From Orthonyx spaldingii (taxonomy: Eukaryota > Chordata > Aves > Passeriformes > Orthonychidae): a DNA stretch of 64,000 bases. This document shows, in pieces, positions 23,492-36,656 of this stretch (the stretch's first letter is position 1; the number at the start of each line of letters is the position of its first letter). The DNA lies in contig VZTJ01001142.1 in assembly GCA_013397795.1 (NCBI GenBank), positions 710,641 through 774,640 on the forward strand. The letters run 5' to 3'. The notes below the pieces were generated by a model. It was not told the DNA's origin and did no database searches. It saw only the letters and a program-made list of their open reading frames with translations. The position numbers and the translations under genes were made by a program.

Positions 23492-24925
23492 GGGACCCAT
23501 CGGGTCACTGGAGCCACTGCTGTGACGTGCTTCAGTCCCAGGAGTGGCAGTCTCTGTCTTTAGGGGTGTGACTGCCAGAGACTCTCATGAACAGTCAAAC
23601 TGGGAAGGTGCCTTAACAAAACCTTTTGCATTAGAAAAGTTTAGCATTTGAAACCCATCTTCCAAGTTAGTTGGTAGCACACCTCTTGCTTTTAGGAAGG
23701 GTGGATATAGAATTTGGGTATCCTGCAGATTTAATGAGGTGCAAGAATAAAAAGGGATGAAGCTGTAAGTTTTCTAGCTGTGCTTTTACTTCCTTTAGAA
23801 AAGGCTTTGGAAAGCTTTCCTTTTTTCCCTATATCTTAATGGCTCCTTTTTTTCTTTCTAACAGTCCTTGGCTTTTAAATTTTTTTTTTCAAGGAAAGCT
23901 ATGGATAGCATTAGTTAAAATATGACTACAAAGAAAACACTGCATTGAAACAGAATAATGTGAGATTTTATCTAAAGTAGTGAATTGGGGATACTTTGCA
24001 ATCATCTCGTTTTCTTCAGTTTTCATTACAGCTGAGTTATGAGGGTGGGGAATAAGCTTTGTAATTTTTAAAAAAAGCTACAGACCTGGCTACATGGATG
24101 GTAGGTAATGACACAAATTAAGATGTATTAATGTTGCTATGGGGACAGAGTTTCCAATAATTCATAAGTAATGAGGGAATTAGAGTCCATTTCTCATACT
24201 CAGTTTAGCAGCAAGAACAGTCTTGAGAACCTTTAGGTCTGTTCTAAAAATACATGAAAATAAATTCCAGCAAATTAGTTATAGAATACCTCTCGATTTG
24301 TTTTGTTTGTGAGAAACTCAGAGACCCTTTGATAAGTGTTCCAAGGACCACCATTTGTAATTTTTGAATGTAAGCTCATGGAATCAAATTATTTTAGACT
24401 TTAATTTTTAATATGCTTTTGAAAATGTGTATTTAGATCTTATAACTGAAACAATGTGAAAATGTGGGACACAAAGACATTTTTTCGAAAGCATTAAACA
24501 AATGTGGGTAACCAATATTTAAACGTTTCTGTATTTCAAACAATTAATTATTTTAAGGATAAATCCATGATTTCCCAGTACTTTATAATACTTGAATGCC
24601 TGATTTAATTTTCCTTGATTGCATAATATAATGTAACTTCAAGGATCACATTTCTGAAATAAATTTTATTGCTTATTAATTCAAAATGTGTTTTCTGTGA
24701 ATATTCTGCAATAATAGCTAAAAAATTGATATTTCATTGCAGTATTTTTCAATGTGGAACCAGGTCAATGTGACTGGTGCAGGAGTAATGGAGAGTGAAA
24801 TTACCTGAGAACTGATGAGACTCTTTTTGGCAAAAATCACACTTAGTGGAAAAATAAAACCCCCTGAAGCTACAGCTGCCTCTAAAGTGACTCCAGGGTG
24901 ACTCTGGCCATGACACTATATGCAC
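23492..24925. other. Unique AT-rich DNA
   Basis: No gene or repeat recognised; contains short T and A runs. Confidence 0.5.
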
Positions 24926-25868
24926 TGTGTTGGTGGTTTGACCCTGGCTTGATGCTAAGTGCCCACCAAAGCCATTCTGTCACTGCTTTCCTCAGCAGGA
25001 CAGGGGAGAAAAAAATATGAGAAAAGGCTTGTGGGTTGAGGTAAGGGCAGGGAGAGATCACTCAATAGTTATGGTCACAGGCAAAACAGACTTGACTTGG
25101 GGAGACTAATTGGATTTATGATTCATCAAATTGCACCAGGAGAATGAGAAATAAATCTTAAAAACACCTTCTGCCTGCCTGGCCCTTCTCCTGAGGCTTA
25201 GCTTCACTCCCAATTGCTCTACTTTGTCCTCCCCAGCAGTGCAGGTTGAATGGGGGTTGTGGTCAGTTCATCACATTTGTGTCTGCCTCTCCTTCCTCTG
25301 CAGGGAAGGTCTGCCCACACGCTTCCCCTGCTCCAGCGTGGGCTCCCTCCCACAGGAGACAGTCCTCCACAAACTTCTCCAAAATTACTCCTTCTCATGG
25401 GCTGCAGTTCTTCACAAACTGCTCCGGGCTGGGTTCCCCATGGGGTCACAAGTCCTGTCAGCAAACCTGTTCCAGTGTGGATTTCTCTCTGCGTAGGTCC
25501 AGAGGTCCAGCCAGGAGCCTGAGCCAGCTTGGCTTTTTCACAGGGTCACTGCTTCCTTTGGGCATCCACCTGCTCCAACACAAGGTCCTCCATGGGCTGC
25601 TCCACCACCACCACATCAGGTGTGGACTCTCCCTCGGGTCAGTTTGGCTCAGCTGTCCTGGCTGTGTCGCCTCCCAAGATCTTGCCCACCCCAAGCCCAC
25701 TGGTGAGGGGGGAATGTTGAGAAACAGTGCTGATGCTGTGCCCACCCTGCTCAGCAGTAGCTCAACACTGGTGTGTTACCGACACTTTTTCTGGCTACCA
25801 ATGCAAAGCACAGCAGTATGAGACTGCTGTGGGCAAAATTAACTCCATCCCAGCCTGACCCAATGCTA
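24926..25868 (-). mobile_element. ERVL-type LTR
   Basis: In plus-strand reading it starts TGTGTTGGTGGTTTGACCCT and carries GTGCCCACCAAAGCC, repeated CTCCA-G-GTGGG-type units (GGGTCACAAGTCCTG, CTGCAGTTCTTCACAAACTG) and ends near AAATTAACTCCATCCCAGCC. Its reverse complement carries the CACAGCCAGGACAGCTGA core and GGCTGGGATGGAGTTAATTTT start that I associate with an avian ERVL LTR, so the sense strand is minus. The borders are blurred and a convincing 5-bp duplication was not found. No internal retroviral genes are adjacent. The frame of 191 codons inside (25246-25821) is a by-product. Confidence 0.8.
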
Positions 25869-26907
25869 GCAAATACTATGACCCAACTGTCAAAAGCATC
25901 TAAAAATCTTTACTATCACATAAATATTAAAGAATGCTGTTCTGAAATAAAAAGGATCTGCAATCCTGTGTTTCTGATAACTTCCTGGGTTTTTAATGTC
26001 ATCAAATTAATGCTCTTTCATACCTTTTCTTTTCTCTCCTAACTTTTTCCTGACTAATAAGATCACAATTTTATTAACTCTCAGTATTCCATTTATAGAT
26101 CTTGACAAACCAAGAAATACTTTTTTTCATATATTCAAATGTTTACATTTCTTAGACACCAAATGTTTGGTTATATATAGAATCTGATTTCTTCTAATCT
26201 GCTTGTGAGTTCTTTCATATTGAACATCACCTTTTGTAGTCAAACCACTCCTCACATAAAATGCAGGCTAATCACTCTATACATAACTGACTTAACCCAG
26301 GGAAGTGAGGAAACAACTCTTTTGAATTAGTGGCCATTGTCACAATCACAGGCAATTTACCTGCCAAGAGTTAGAACCAGGACTGGCACACAGAAATTTC
26401 TGATTGCTGGCCTCGTATCTACTTCTGGTCCAGTAGATGTGGGAATTCTTGTGTTAAATAAAGTTTAGCTAAATAGAAACTGAAAAAATTATTTTGTCCC
26501 AGCCTTCTCCATGTCCACAATATTCCATATAGTCAGTGCAATCCAGCTATATTCTTTCCTGATTTTCTTAAGTAGAGCATTTCACTTGGTTATGACTTAT
26601 TTGTGAAAGACTGGATTCAAGTATGATTAGAATTCAGAAGATATCTCTAAATTATTTTCTACATTATTTTGTTCACAGGCAAGAATTTTTCTCCATTCAA
26701 ATAGCAGTGCCAGATCAAAATCAATACAGATAAACACTCATGATTTCTCTGAACATGGCAGAGGTGGGAACTGGTTTGGAGACACTATGAACAACTTTAA
26801 ACAAAGTATTTAACGAGGGATCAGGAAATAGCTGCTGTGATTTCAGTGTGATCCTTTAAAATGAGTAATCCTTCCTCTTCACTAAAGACAAATAGTATAG
26901 TTCAGAG

Positions 26908-26938
<31 letters not shown>

Positions 26939-28466
26939 GCAAACAACCAACAATAACAACAACAAAAAAAAACCCACAAAAAACCTGTGTAATAAAGGAA
27001 TTATAGGGGTTTTTGCACTCTGGAAAGTGGGAAAAAAAGGTTAACATGTGTGTGCATAGCAGGAAGAGATTGTGCAAAATAACCAGGATCAGTTCCCAAA
27101 TCATTAAGTAACCATTAAGTGGTGACAACTGTATATAATCACAACTGAAGTTTAACTTACAATCTTTCTGAGACGGATTTTCGTCTCTTGGTTCTCTGTA
27201 ATACTAACTTTTTGCCACAGTTATCAATGTTATTTTTACCTAAGGAGTTGATAGCTGGTGTGATTAATAAAGACACAGTACAGCTAACAGTCAGGAATGA
27301 CCAGGCTTGCAAAACAGAGGTGAACTGCAGAGCTGGAAGTGATTGATTGCAATGTCTGGGGAATGCAAAGGATCTATCATTTAGTATGTAGAGGCAGTCA
27401 CATCTGAAATCTGGTAGAAATCTGGCGAGGTGTGAGTGTACACATTAACCTTGGTGGTGGACTAGAACATTGCATTTCAAACATAGTTTTGTGTCACTTG
27501 GACAACTGAAAGCAGACACAAAGTTTGCTGGGTGTACTTAAATGCATTTTTACACAACTTGGGGTTTCATATTTTGCAGGGCTGCAAGGTACTCCTGGGT
27601 TACCTGGATTTTTCAGTATAAAGTACAGATGCTCTTGAATTTTAAAATGAAAACCAGCATTGCATGAATGGACAGGTTAGCACTGATCACCATATGCTTA
27701 TAGGCCTGAAAATGATTTATAATTTTAACCATTGAGTCCAATCTGCTCTTTGAATGCAGTCACTTGAAATCAAATCATGAAGCTGGTGGTTCTTTTTCCA
27801 ATAATTTCAGCTAGAATTGAAGCACCCCCAAGGGTATTACTGTGACTATTTCCCTTTACACTGGCAACGTTATGATGGAGACTTCCAAACACAGGTGAGG
27901 TATTAGGATCCAGTAAATGTGTTTAATCTAGCTTCATGGTCACAGGCTCATGGCAGATTGTCCTTCAAGCAGCAATACAAGCAGTTAGTGACGTGCTCAG
28001 ATAAACCCATTGCAGGCACATACTATATAATTTTGTAAATTATCTACTTTTCTTCTGACAGTAGGAGGTCAGTCCCAAGTTTCTAACTCCTAAATAATTC
28101 ATATTAATTTCACTGTCTGCTCATTTAAATTTGAAGCAGAAGTCCTTATTTAATCCTTCAGGTATTGCAACTGCACAAAGCAATTCAGTATTACTTGATT
28201 AGGTATGATGTGAAAAACCAATGCCAAACACACAAGAGTCAAAAAATGAACCACAGAGAAAACATTATGAGCTACTGCCCATTTGAAATAGCTGTATTTC
28301 CAGGTTCTCCTGTGAATTAATAATTAAGTTTTATTTCTTCCACTAGGGCTAGATGTGAGATTTTCCCTTCCCTCAATGACTTTTTTAACCTGAATTTTGC
28401 ATATTTACTCATGAATGTCATTAAGAAGAATCATGTTTTTATTTCTTCAACATATTTAATAAATGG
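25869..28466. other. Unique AT-rich DNA
   Basis: No gene or transposon recognised apart from the A/C-rich tract at 26908-26984. A short inverted repeat GAGACG...CGTCTC occurs near 27171-27188. Confidence 0.5.
26908..26984. repeat. A/C-rich low-complexity tract
   Basis: (AAAAC)n-like start followed by A/C sequence with almost no G or T. Resembles the longer tract at 32148-32280. Confidence 0.85.
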
Positions 28467-28838
28467 TGTTGTTTAGCCTGAATAAAAGGAGGCCCAGAGG
28501 GTCCTTCTTGCTCTCTACAGCTACCTGAAAGGAGGCTGTAGCCAGGTGGGGGTCAGCCCTGCTCCCAAGCAATAGAATAAGAGGAAATGGCCTCAAGTTC
28601 ATCAGGGTGGAGTTTAGATTGAACATTAGAAAAAATTTCTGCACCAAATGAGTTGTCAAGCATTGCATCAGGCTGCCCAAGGAAGTGACTGAGTTACCAT
28701 CCCTGGAAGTGTTTAAAAGATGTGTAGATGTGGCACTTGGGTCATGTTTAATGGTGAACTTGGCAGTGCTGGGTTAATGGTTGGACTCAACCATCTTAGA
28801 AGTCTGTTCCAACCTGAACAATTCCATGACTCTGTGAC
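28467..28838 (+). mobile_element. CR1 LINE 3' end
   Basis: Plus-strand CR1 3' region of about 370 bp. Landmarks are AGCTACCTGAAAGGAGGCTG, GAGGAAATGGCCTCAAGTT, CAGGCTGCCCAAGGAAGTG and the end TCCATGACTCTGTGACT. It is 5'-truncated and noncoding. It abuts the open frame at 28841. Confidence 0.9.
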
Positions 28839-28840
28839 TG

Positions 28841-29251
28841 TCAGAAAGGCAAGGCATACAAAATCAGTTTGATGTGACAAACCTGTCGTATATAACTGCC
28901 TGATTGGCAGATACCAATCTCAGGTGGAAGTGTTGGATCTTGCAAGTAGACAAAGCTTTGGCTGTCCTGACTCCAGAAGTAAACATTAAGTTTATACTGC
29001 ATACAGGTAGGCTCAGGACACTTATGCTTGTCACTTCTGGTTGGACCTGCTACTAATGTTAATTTATAACTCTCTGTGGTGCACCTATTATAGATTGTCC
29101 CGTTGTCAGTCCCTGTCTGGCTACACAGGCAGCCTACAGGAATCTGAGCTCTGCAACATCTGGTGTCTGAAAAGAGAGGGAGCCTGATGTCCTGAACAGA
29201 GCTCTGAAACATTGTTGTGTACAGGGTTGGGCAAAACTTGTATTTGCCCAT
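28841..29251 (-). CDS. Unrecognised 136-codon open frame
   Basis: Starts at an ATG in the favourable context ACACCATGG and ends TGA at the junction with a CR1 3' end. The same frame is open upstream to 29314, 158 codons in all including the stop. The product would be cysteine-rich (for example DTRCCRAQIPVGCLC, DKHKCPEPTC), with one N-glycosylation sequon (DNGT) and an aromatic block VYFWSQDSQSFVYLQDP. Codon use looks balanced and the peptide is not low-complexity. No signal peptide or membrane helix is visible. I do not recognise the family. The composition is compatible with an extracellular or envelope-like fragment, but that is speculation. A frame of this length can occur by chance in 64 kb. 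Confidence 0.3.
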   Translation of the reverse strand: MGKYKFCPTLYTTMFQSSVQDIRLPLFSDTRCCRAQIPVGCLCSQTGTDNGTIYNRCTTESYKLTLVAGPTRSDKHKCPEPTCMQYKLNVYFWSQDSQSFVYLQDPTLPPEIGICQSGSYIRQVCHIKLILYALPF

Positions 29252-29316
29252 GGTGTTCTTCTCTTGCCTTATAAATTCAAGGTATTTCAGAGTGATAGAA
29301 TTAAAAAATTTCTCTT

Positions 29317-29333
29317 AAAAAAAAAAAAAAAAA
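29317..29333. repeat. 17-nt A run
   Basis: Poly(A) on the plus strand immediately beyond the upstream limit of the minus-strand open frame. It could be the tail of an old retrocopy or a simple homopolymer. Confidence 0.8.
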
Positions 29334-32147
29334 GACTAGGTTTGGGAAAATAAGTTGAAAATCCAAGATGTGCTATATAGGGATAGGAAAACGTAGAAGC
29401 AGAATTTAGAATTTAGAATTATGCTATGAATTTAGAATTATTGGAGGTGGTAGTCAGGAATTTTTTTTTCAGTTATTTCAATGGAGCAAGGCACTGTTCT
29501 CCAATGCTAATCAGCTGTTGATATAATAGTGCCAATAGGAAACCATATATGGGATATGAATATCTGTTAAGAGATATAATGTTAAACCAAACTTTCCAAG
29601 TTCCTCCATCTCAGTAGTACTAATTCTAAGCAAATTCCTTAAATACAGGTAAACTGTCTTAACAGATTAACTCTCCCCTACATTCTACCTGTGTTTATTC
29701 CCCATCCAGGGTACCTCTGATAGGTACAGAATCCAGTTTACACCTTGTTTGCTGTTTTGTTTTGTTAAAAAAGCTGTACTACAAACAACCAAGTACATGA
29801 AGTTTATGTTCAGCAGTTAAAATGTCCTTGTTGTGAATGCCATTCTCCAAATCCAAGACTGTGAGAGGAAAATATATGGGCTTTTTTAACATTCTCAGGC
29901 TTTATACCTACAATAAGAGTTTACTTCACAAAAAAAATGACACATTCACATCTCCCCATATTTTATTTCCTACAGCTAAGTATTTCCCAATTTACATAGT
30001 AATGCATCTTAGACAAAAAAGTTTACAAGACCACCTGGGAAAAATTCCACTAGATGAATGGTCACTGCAACATCAGAAACACAGTTCAGCTAAGTATTTT
30101 TCTCATTGTCCTAAATCTTAAAATGGCACTGCTGGTATCAAATACAGGACAGAGTAGTGAATACAGTCCAGAATCCAGGATCACCTTAGTGAGATCCTAG
30201 AAGAATGTGGTTATCCTTCTACTTTTTTGAGTTTTGGGCTAAATATATATTGCAAAGTGGTTCTGTTTGCGCACTGAGCTATTGTTATACCAAGTTATCT
30301 GAAAACAGTGACATTAGAGAAATTTTAGAATTAATATATTTTTTCACTTTGAGATTTTCAAGTTATTTTGGCTAGATTGAACTGAAACTACTCTTTCAAG
30401 AAGTGTCTGGTTTTTTTCATTTTGTGGGGAACTTATAAACTTGTCCAGGTGATTTTTAAAACACACTCTTATTCTCAGTGAGAGTAGAAAAAGCAGGATA
30501 TAAAGATACTTTTTCTGTTTACAGCTTGCTTAATAATTTCTTCTGCATTTCAAAACTATAATATATCTTAAAAGTTGCAGAAAAAACCAGTCTCTTTTGA
30601 AGGACAAAGCCACAGTGCATGATGTTGACAGGAGCTTCTTGCCCAAGAAGTTAATGCAAGCCCCTTCACACAGGCCTGGTACCACCTGACACAAACAGTC
30701 AGCTCACTGCAATATTCCCGATATATTTGGATGGAAAACCAGTCTCCCAAGCCTGTCCTTTCCTGTTTTTGTTAAAGATGTCACAGACATCTATATAATA
30801 TATTTCTGGTAAAATGAAAGACTGCAAAGAATAGCCAGGTCACTCAGCCTCACTGAGAAACACAGCCACTCTCTCCTGGGGCATATCCTCCAGCAATTCC
30901 TAATTCAGAAGGATGGGTTTGCTGCTTTTGCTCTCAGTCCTTCCCTTTTCCACGCTGCGAAAGACAGGTGTGTCCCATGCTTTGGATCAGACTTATTCAG
31001 CCCTAATTTACTGCTTCATTTCTGTCCACAGAATCCAACCAGATAAATGACTTTTCTTTGGTCTGGTAAGCTCTCCTTTTCCAGGTGTTTCAGAGTTGAA
31101 ATATTCCCTTCAGGAAGATGCCCAGCAGCATTATTTACACACACACACCTCCAGTTATCCCCAGCACGTTTTGCTCCCCTGTAGCTTTGCCCTCATGCCA
31201 CATTATTGTGATTCATTACATACGTAGGCAAGTGTTACACTGAGAGTGACTCAGCAGCAATAGGGAGATTATTCACTTTTTTGCATGTCTGCAAGATAGG
31301 TGTCTGTGGAATAACAGCAGAGAGAAAGATACATTATTTGTGTCACTAGGACGAAGGGAGCTGGAACTCCAATTTATAGCAAAGTGTTTCTGCACACATT
31401 TGCATCCATTTTTTATATTTTAATGTGACAAAACCGCTGTATGTTGAGACTGTCAGTGTGTGTGTCTGTGTCTGTGTGGGGTGTAAATGCTTTGCCCAGA
31501 CCACGGGGTTATTTCAAGGCGTTTCCATTTCCATCATGGAAGCCACAGACCCTGCAAATGCCAAAGTTAGGCCCCTGACAAAGCCTTTATGACTATGTAA
31601 TCTTCTGTCCATGAGCCTAGAAAAAATCTGACAGGGACAGTGAGAAAAATGGGCCTCTTCTCTGTTAGTCTGCTGCCAGTTTTCCATGTGGTTTTGGGCA
31701 TTTCTGTTTTCTTTCATAATTTGTTTCATTAGCTCTTCAGGACAGCACTTTCCCCTACTATACAATAGACAGTCTAAGTGGAGTCCTGCCCTCAGCTTCA
31801 GCCTTTAAATTCTGCCACAGAACAAAGTCCTGTAATAAATATATTTACTGGCCTCTACATTAGGATGCCTTTTGTGAAATCCATTTGATGGAATTGTTTC
31901 ACAGTTACCTCAGAGTGAAACCCCAGGGCTTTTAGAGATGAAAACCAGCTGACACACAAGTGTGTTCTTCGGAATTTATTTTAAAAATAAAGGCACTTTG
32001 ACTGCCCTCACACATTTCCCTATACTATTCTCACTAATTAATGCTTTCAATGCAGATAACAGCTACAATTAAAAGTTGTTTTAGTATCTAAAATCAAAAC
32101 ACCAATCTAGGATTGAAATGAGAACTCCTGAAAAAATAATAATAATT

Positions 32148-32280
32148 AAAAAAAAACCAACAAAAAAAAAAAAAAAAAAAACAAAAAAAAAAAAAACCAA
32201 AAAAACCAACCAACCAAACAAACAAAAAAACAAAAAAAAAAACCACAAAAAAACCCCACCAAAAAACCACAAAAAAACCA
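32148..32280. repeat. 133-bp tract of A and C only
   Basis: Not a single G or T in 133 plus-strand bases: A runs interspersed with C, CC and CCCC. The complementary strand is T/G only. It yields the lysine-rich frame on one strand and the phenylalanine-rich frame on the other. Confidence 0.95.
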
Positions 32281-32289
32281 GACTCACAT

Positions 32290-32362
32290 ATAAAATCATC
32301 TTACTTGTTTGGTTTTGTGGAGGAGNATAAAATCATCTTACTTGTTTGGTTTTGTGGAGGAG
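32290..32362. repeat. 36-bp exact direct duplication around one N
   Basis: 32290-32325 and 32327-32362 are identical (starting ATAAAATCATCTTAC), with the single N at 32326 between them. This looks like two contig ends joined without merging their overlap. Confidence 0.95.
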
Positions 32363-35300
32363 GGAAAAGCAGGGGTTTTGTTCCTGTTCTTGAAGTAACA
32401 AAAAATGTATGAAACTAGAATAAGAATCACACTCTAATGTTAGGTGTAGTGAAGGCACTGGTACATGATTCATCACTCCACTAATGCATTCTGGCAGAGG
32501 ATTATTTCACATGCATGGCAGGATGTGTCAGACCCTTTGATTTAGAGTCTTCTCTAACAGACTCCATTTTTAAAGAAGTGCAAGAGGTTTCTGCTTCCTC
32601 CCCCATAACCACTATTAAATTCACATTGAGAAATCTGACTTAAATTATACCTACAGTTCCTGACACATAAAAGCAATCTGATTCAGAAAAAAAACCACTT
32701 AAATTCATGCTTTTGTCCTCCTGAAGATGGTGGAGTTCAGAATGACAAAACGTCACTACCTCCCAAGTAGTGACTTAGGACTCAAAGTAACTTTATTAGA
32801 GGCTTCTGTAGCAGGTGATGGCAAGTGACAGATGAAAACTTGCATGGAAAACTCTATCTATGGCATGAAAAAAAAAAAAAAAAGATAGCAAAAGCAACTA
32901 AATGTTCAGATCCATTAGCCTCCACCTTCTATTGATGTAGCTGTCTACATACTTGAACAGTGTCTTAAATATGTTAATTTGACCTTGTGTTCTCTTACCT
33001 GAGATCATCAACTACTTCATAGTTCATTTAAAAAAAACCTTTTTATTATTCTCATGCTTCTGACAGTGTGATGTTTTTGAAATGTAATTAGGCCTATAAC
33101 CATAATAAAAAATAAAAATATATGTGGGAAAGGTGATGTAATTCTAGGCCACTCCAGGAACTCATGATGGCAATTTTTCTTTATGTTTTGGATTGTTTGA
33201 GAGACTGCAGTGTTTGCAGTGATAAAAAGTGGTTCATGTTGAGCCTCCAGCAATATTCTAAGTGACTGACTACACCCAAGGAATATCAGGTGCAGATCAA
33301 GCCAATCCTATCCGTAAGATATAAATTAACTAAGTTCTTTGAACCAAAAAGGTAATTTGAGAAAATCTGGCAAATCTGCTCCTTAACACTCTTGGTGAGA
33401 AATCATAGTGTGGATCTTTATATATTGTAGCGTTCTACTTCCTGTTCTCATATGGGAAGATTAATTAAGTAACAGTTTTTTTGTAAAAGGAATAAAATTT
33501 CCCTTAAGTCTAGCTAACAAAAAGAAATTTGGGTTGACAATGAATGTCATTTACTTTCTCTGTGTCTCCTGAACTGCAGTATTCAATTTAACTCTGAAGA
33601 ATTTTCATTGTTTTCACTATATTTATGGCTTGAGCTATGCAAGCAATTGTTCTACTCCCCACAGATCCATCACCCGACCAATAATCAAACTCCATGTGCC
33701 AAAGTTCTCTAAATACACAATAAAGTAGTCATTCTAGGTTTTCTGATATTTCAATTTTCATAATTAATCCACATTAGGAAAATTGGAAAAGAGAAAATAG
33801 ACTTAGCAAAGCATGCCCATTTGTAGTTTATCTAATTCTTGTTAAATTGTTAGTGATTAGATTAGTTAAAAAATGCAGTCCATGAGAAGACCTACAGTCA
33901 CCCCTCGACTGGCAGCTAAGTTAGTGGTGAACTCTGCTCTCCAGCACTTAGATGGAGGATGGAAGATGACAAAGTTCCTAATATAAAACACAGAGTTGTT
34001 TCTTAAATAAAAGAGTGATAATAGTTTCTCCCTCTGTTCCCTGATGCAGAAAATATCCTTGTTTGCTTAAAGTACTTTAAGACTGATTTTAAAGCATACT
34101 GGTCTAAAGACTGGCTTTAGTTTTGTACTTGAAAGTTTATGATTTAGTCTGTGAAGCTGTGAAAGGCAGCATGATTTAATCATCTTCTCTAATCTTGAAA
34201 TCTTTCTCTATGAAAGATGAGTAAAGAGAAGCTATTCCTTGCATTTTGATTGGATTTTCAGACATGAGTCAAATTAGTCCTTAGAGGTTCTGGAAACTCT
34301 TAGTTTTATTTATAGAATATATGTCTCTCATGTTCTATTCAGGAACTTTGGACATGATGGCCAAAATTTTCAGGATCACATAGTTTTAATCGTTTTAATC
34401 TTCAAATTTCAATCTCTTTACATCTGTCTTTAAGATCTCCCAGATTTTCTGTTTCCTGTTTTCACTTCTCTTTGACAAGCATCTGGAAGTTTTTGCAAGC
34501 CAAGTGCACATTCTGTATCTATAACATTAGAAGCTGAGATTCTCCATCTTGCTCTAGTTTTTAATTCCCACTCCCACTTTCCTCTTTTCACATTTTGTAA
34601 CCAATTACAATAATCATAATTACCATAGCCTATCCTGCAGAGCATCAATTTACATTTTGTCTAAGAGCAGCTATACAAAAGATGTAAATGTCTTGAAAGC
34701 AGATCAAAGCTCATTCTTCCATTGCAGAATGTTTAAAATTAATCAGGAAACACAACTTACAAATTGTACTGTGGGGCTGAATCAAACTCAGAAAAGAAAT
34801 TTAGGGTTGAGGGTGGCCATCTGCTCTTAAGTCACTGGGGAAAAAAAAGCCAGATGACTTAAGGACAACATTTTCAGCCTGAATTAACTTCCTTGGGCCC
34901 TTGCATCTTCAAAACTGTAAGATAAGGTACCCAGACTTACCGTGTATATTTTGTACCATTTCTCTCTATTACTTATTTTATTGTCCTAAAATAGTGAATA
35001 TGTTTGTTGGTACTCAGCAGATAAAATTATTGGCCCCAGTGATATTTAGTTTGATAACCATAGACTGGAAGATAATCACAGGAATGATTTAATGATTTTT
35101 TGGGAGTTATTTTAGCTGTGAACTACACTCTGGGGAATAAGAGGGGTATTTGATGATTACAAGGAATTGCTGCAAACAGGTGAGATTCCACAATTTCAGT
35201 GACTGCAATCACAACATGATGGATATGAAAGGGAAAAATTTATTATGCTAAGTCTAAAGAAATTTAAAGAAAAGTAGTAGTAAGAATTAAGAGATAAATT

Positions 35301-36656
35301 TGGTAAAATGAGGGGACAGGTGAAATACAGGTTATATTAATTTCAACTGCCTCACAACTGTTTAAAGTTGGAGGTCAGTATCCAAGGAACTGTTTCTTAT
35401 CCTGAAACAAATATATAAGGAAACTCTGGTCAGATGCACTGTGCCAGCTCATGAATACTGATACAGAAGTGTGCTGAGGACTTGAGTGCATATACATCTT
35501 ATTTTTTCTCTTAATTGCTGTTATATAAAATTGTGCTTCTTTACACTCGTTAGATCCAACACCTTAATGTTAAACTAACAACTCTTTAAAATAATGTTTT
35601 AGTAGATTTTCCATAACAATGACTGTTCTGGTATCCTGTTTTTTCTGGTGGCCACAAGTAGGTGTACAGGGAAGAGCGTAAGAAAAGAGGCAGCACCTTT
35701 TGAATACCTTAATCTTCTATTTTTACTTTAATTGCTGCTTGATGCTCTTTTCCAAAGCTTTTGACTAACCCTGTTACAATTCATTATTTTCCTTACCATG
35801 TTCTAAATGTGCTTATAGAAAATTAGACCACTTCACACACACACATTTGAAGTCCAATTTCAAAACTTTGTCTTTGAAGCTGTCTTTGAGTTTTGTGGTG
35901 GGGCTTAGGAGCAACATATTTGGTTAATTTCTTCAAGGCATTGTCTTTTGGGGTTTCTTAAATTTCTTTACAATAAATACAGTCTGAGTTTATGCTGAAC
36001 AAAGTCCAAGCTGTGAGTATTTATTAGACTACTCTTAATGGAGAAGCTATTGAGTTACCTTTTCTTGCCAAATAATTGCCTCATTAATTTTATTAGATAC
36101 TGAGGGTACAGGACTTGAACATAAACAAAACAAAACAAAAAAAGCTCATTAATGCATTCCTAGAAATGGAGAGGCAAAGTGTGTTGGCTAGTACAAATAA
36201 TCTTTCAATGCTAGTTTTAAATGACTCAAATTAATTCTCCTCCTCACTGTGTTTACATTCTGATTCTGCTAGCAGGTAAGTTGTGCAATTATCCTACTTT
36301 ATTGTGTGTTAGTGGGTGTGTGAAAAGTGTACTCTATATCTGCAAATAGTCACAGTCCATTTGGCAACAAAATGGGCAAAAGAAAGATATGCCTTGTGGT
36401 CTGTGGCCAAGTGACACAGCTTGAAAATTGGAACATTATTTATGGGCAGCTACTTGTAACAATTCCAGTTTCAGGATGAGAATTATTGCCATGCTCTGGC
36501 TGGAGTTCTGCAAGTGCTAATTCAGATTGGTTTAAGTTCATTTGAGCAGTGTACTGATGTCAGTAAAAGAGGCTGTTCAGAGCTCAGCAGACTCGGAGTA
36601 CATTTATGTGAGCTGCAAACATCAGTGACCAAAATCCATCTCTGTAGAGCTTTGCT

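Noticed and set aside
25246..25821. 191-codon plus-strand frame as a gene
   Set aside because: It lies wholly inside an ERVL-type LTR, antisense to it, and overlaps other open frames on both strands.
34801..34815. Interstitial telomere repeat (TTAGGG-like)
   Set aside because: Only one unit is present.
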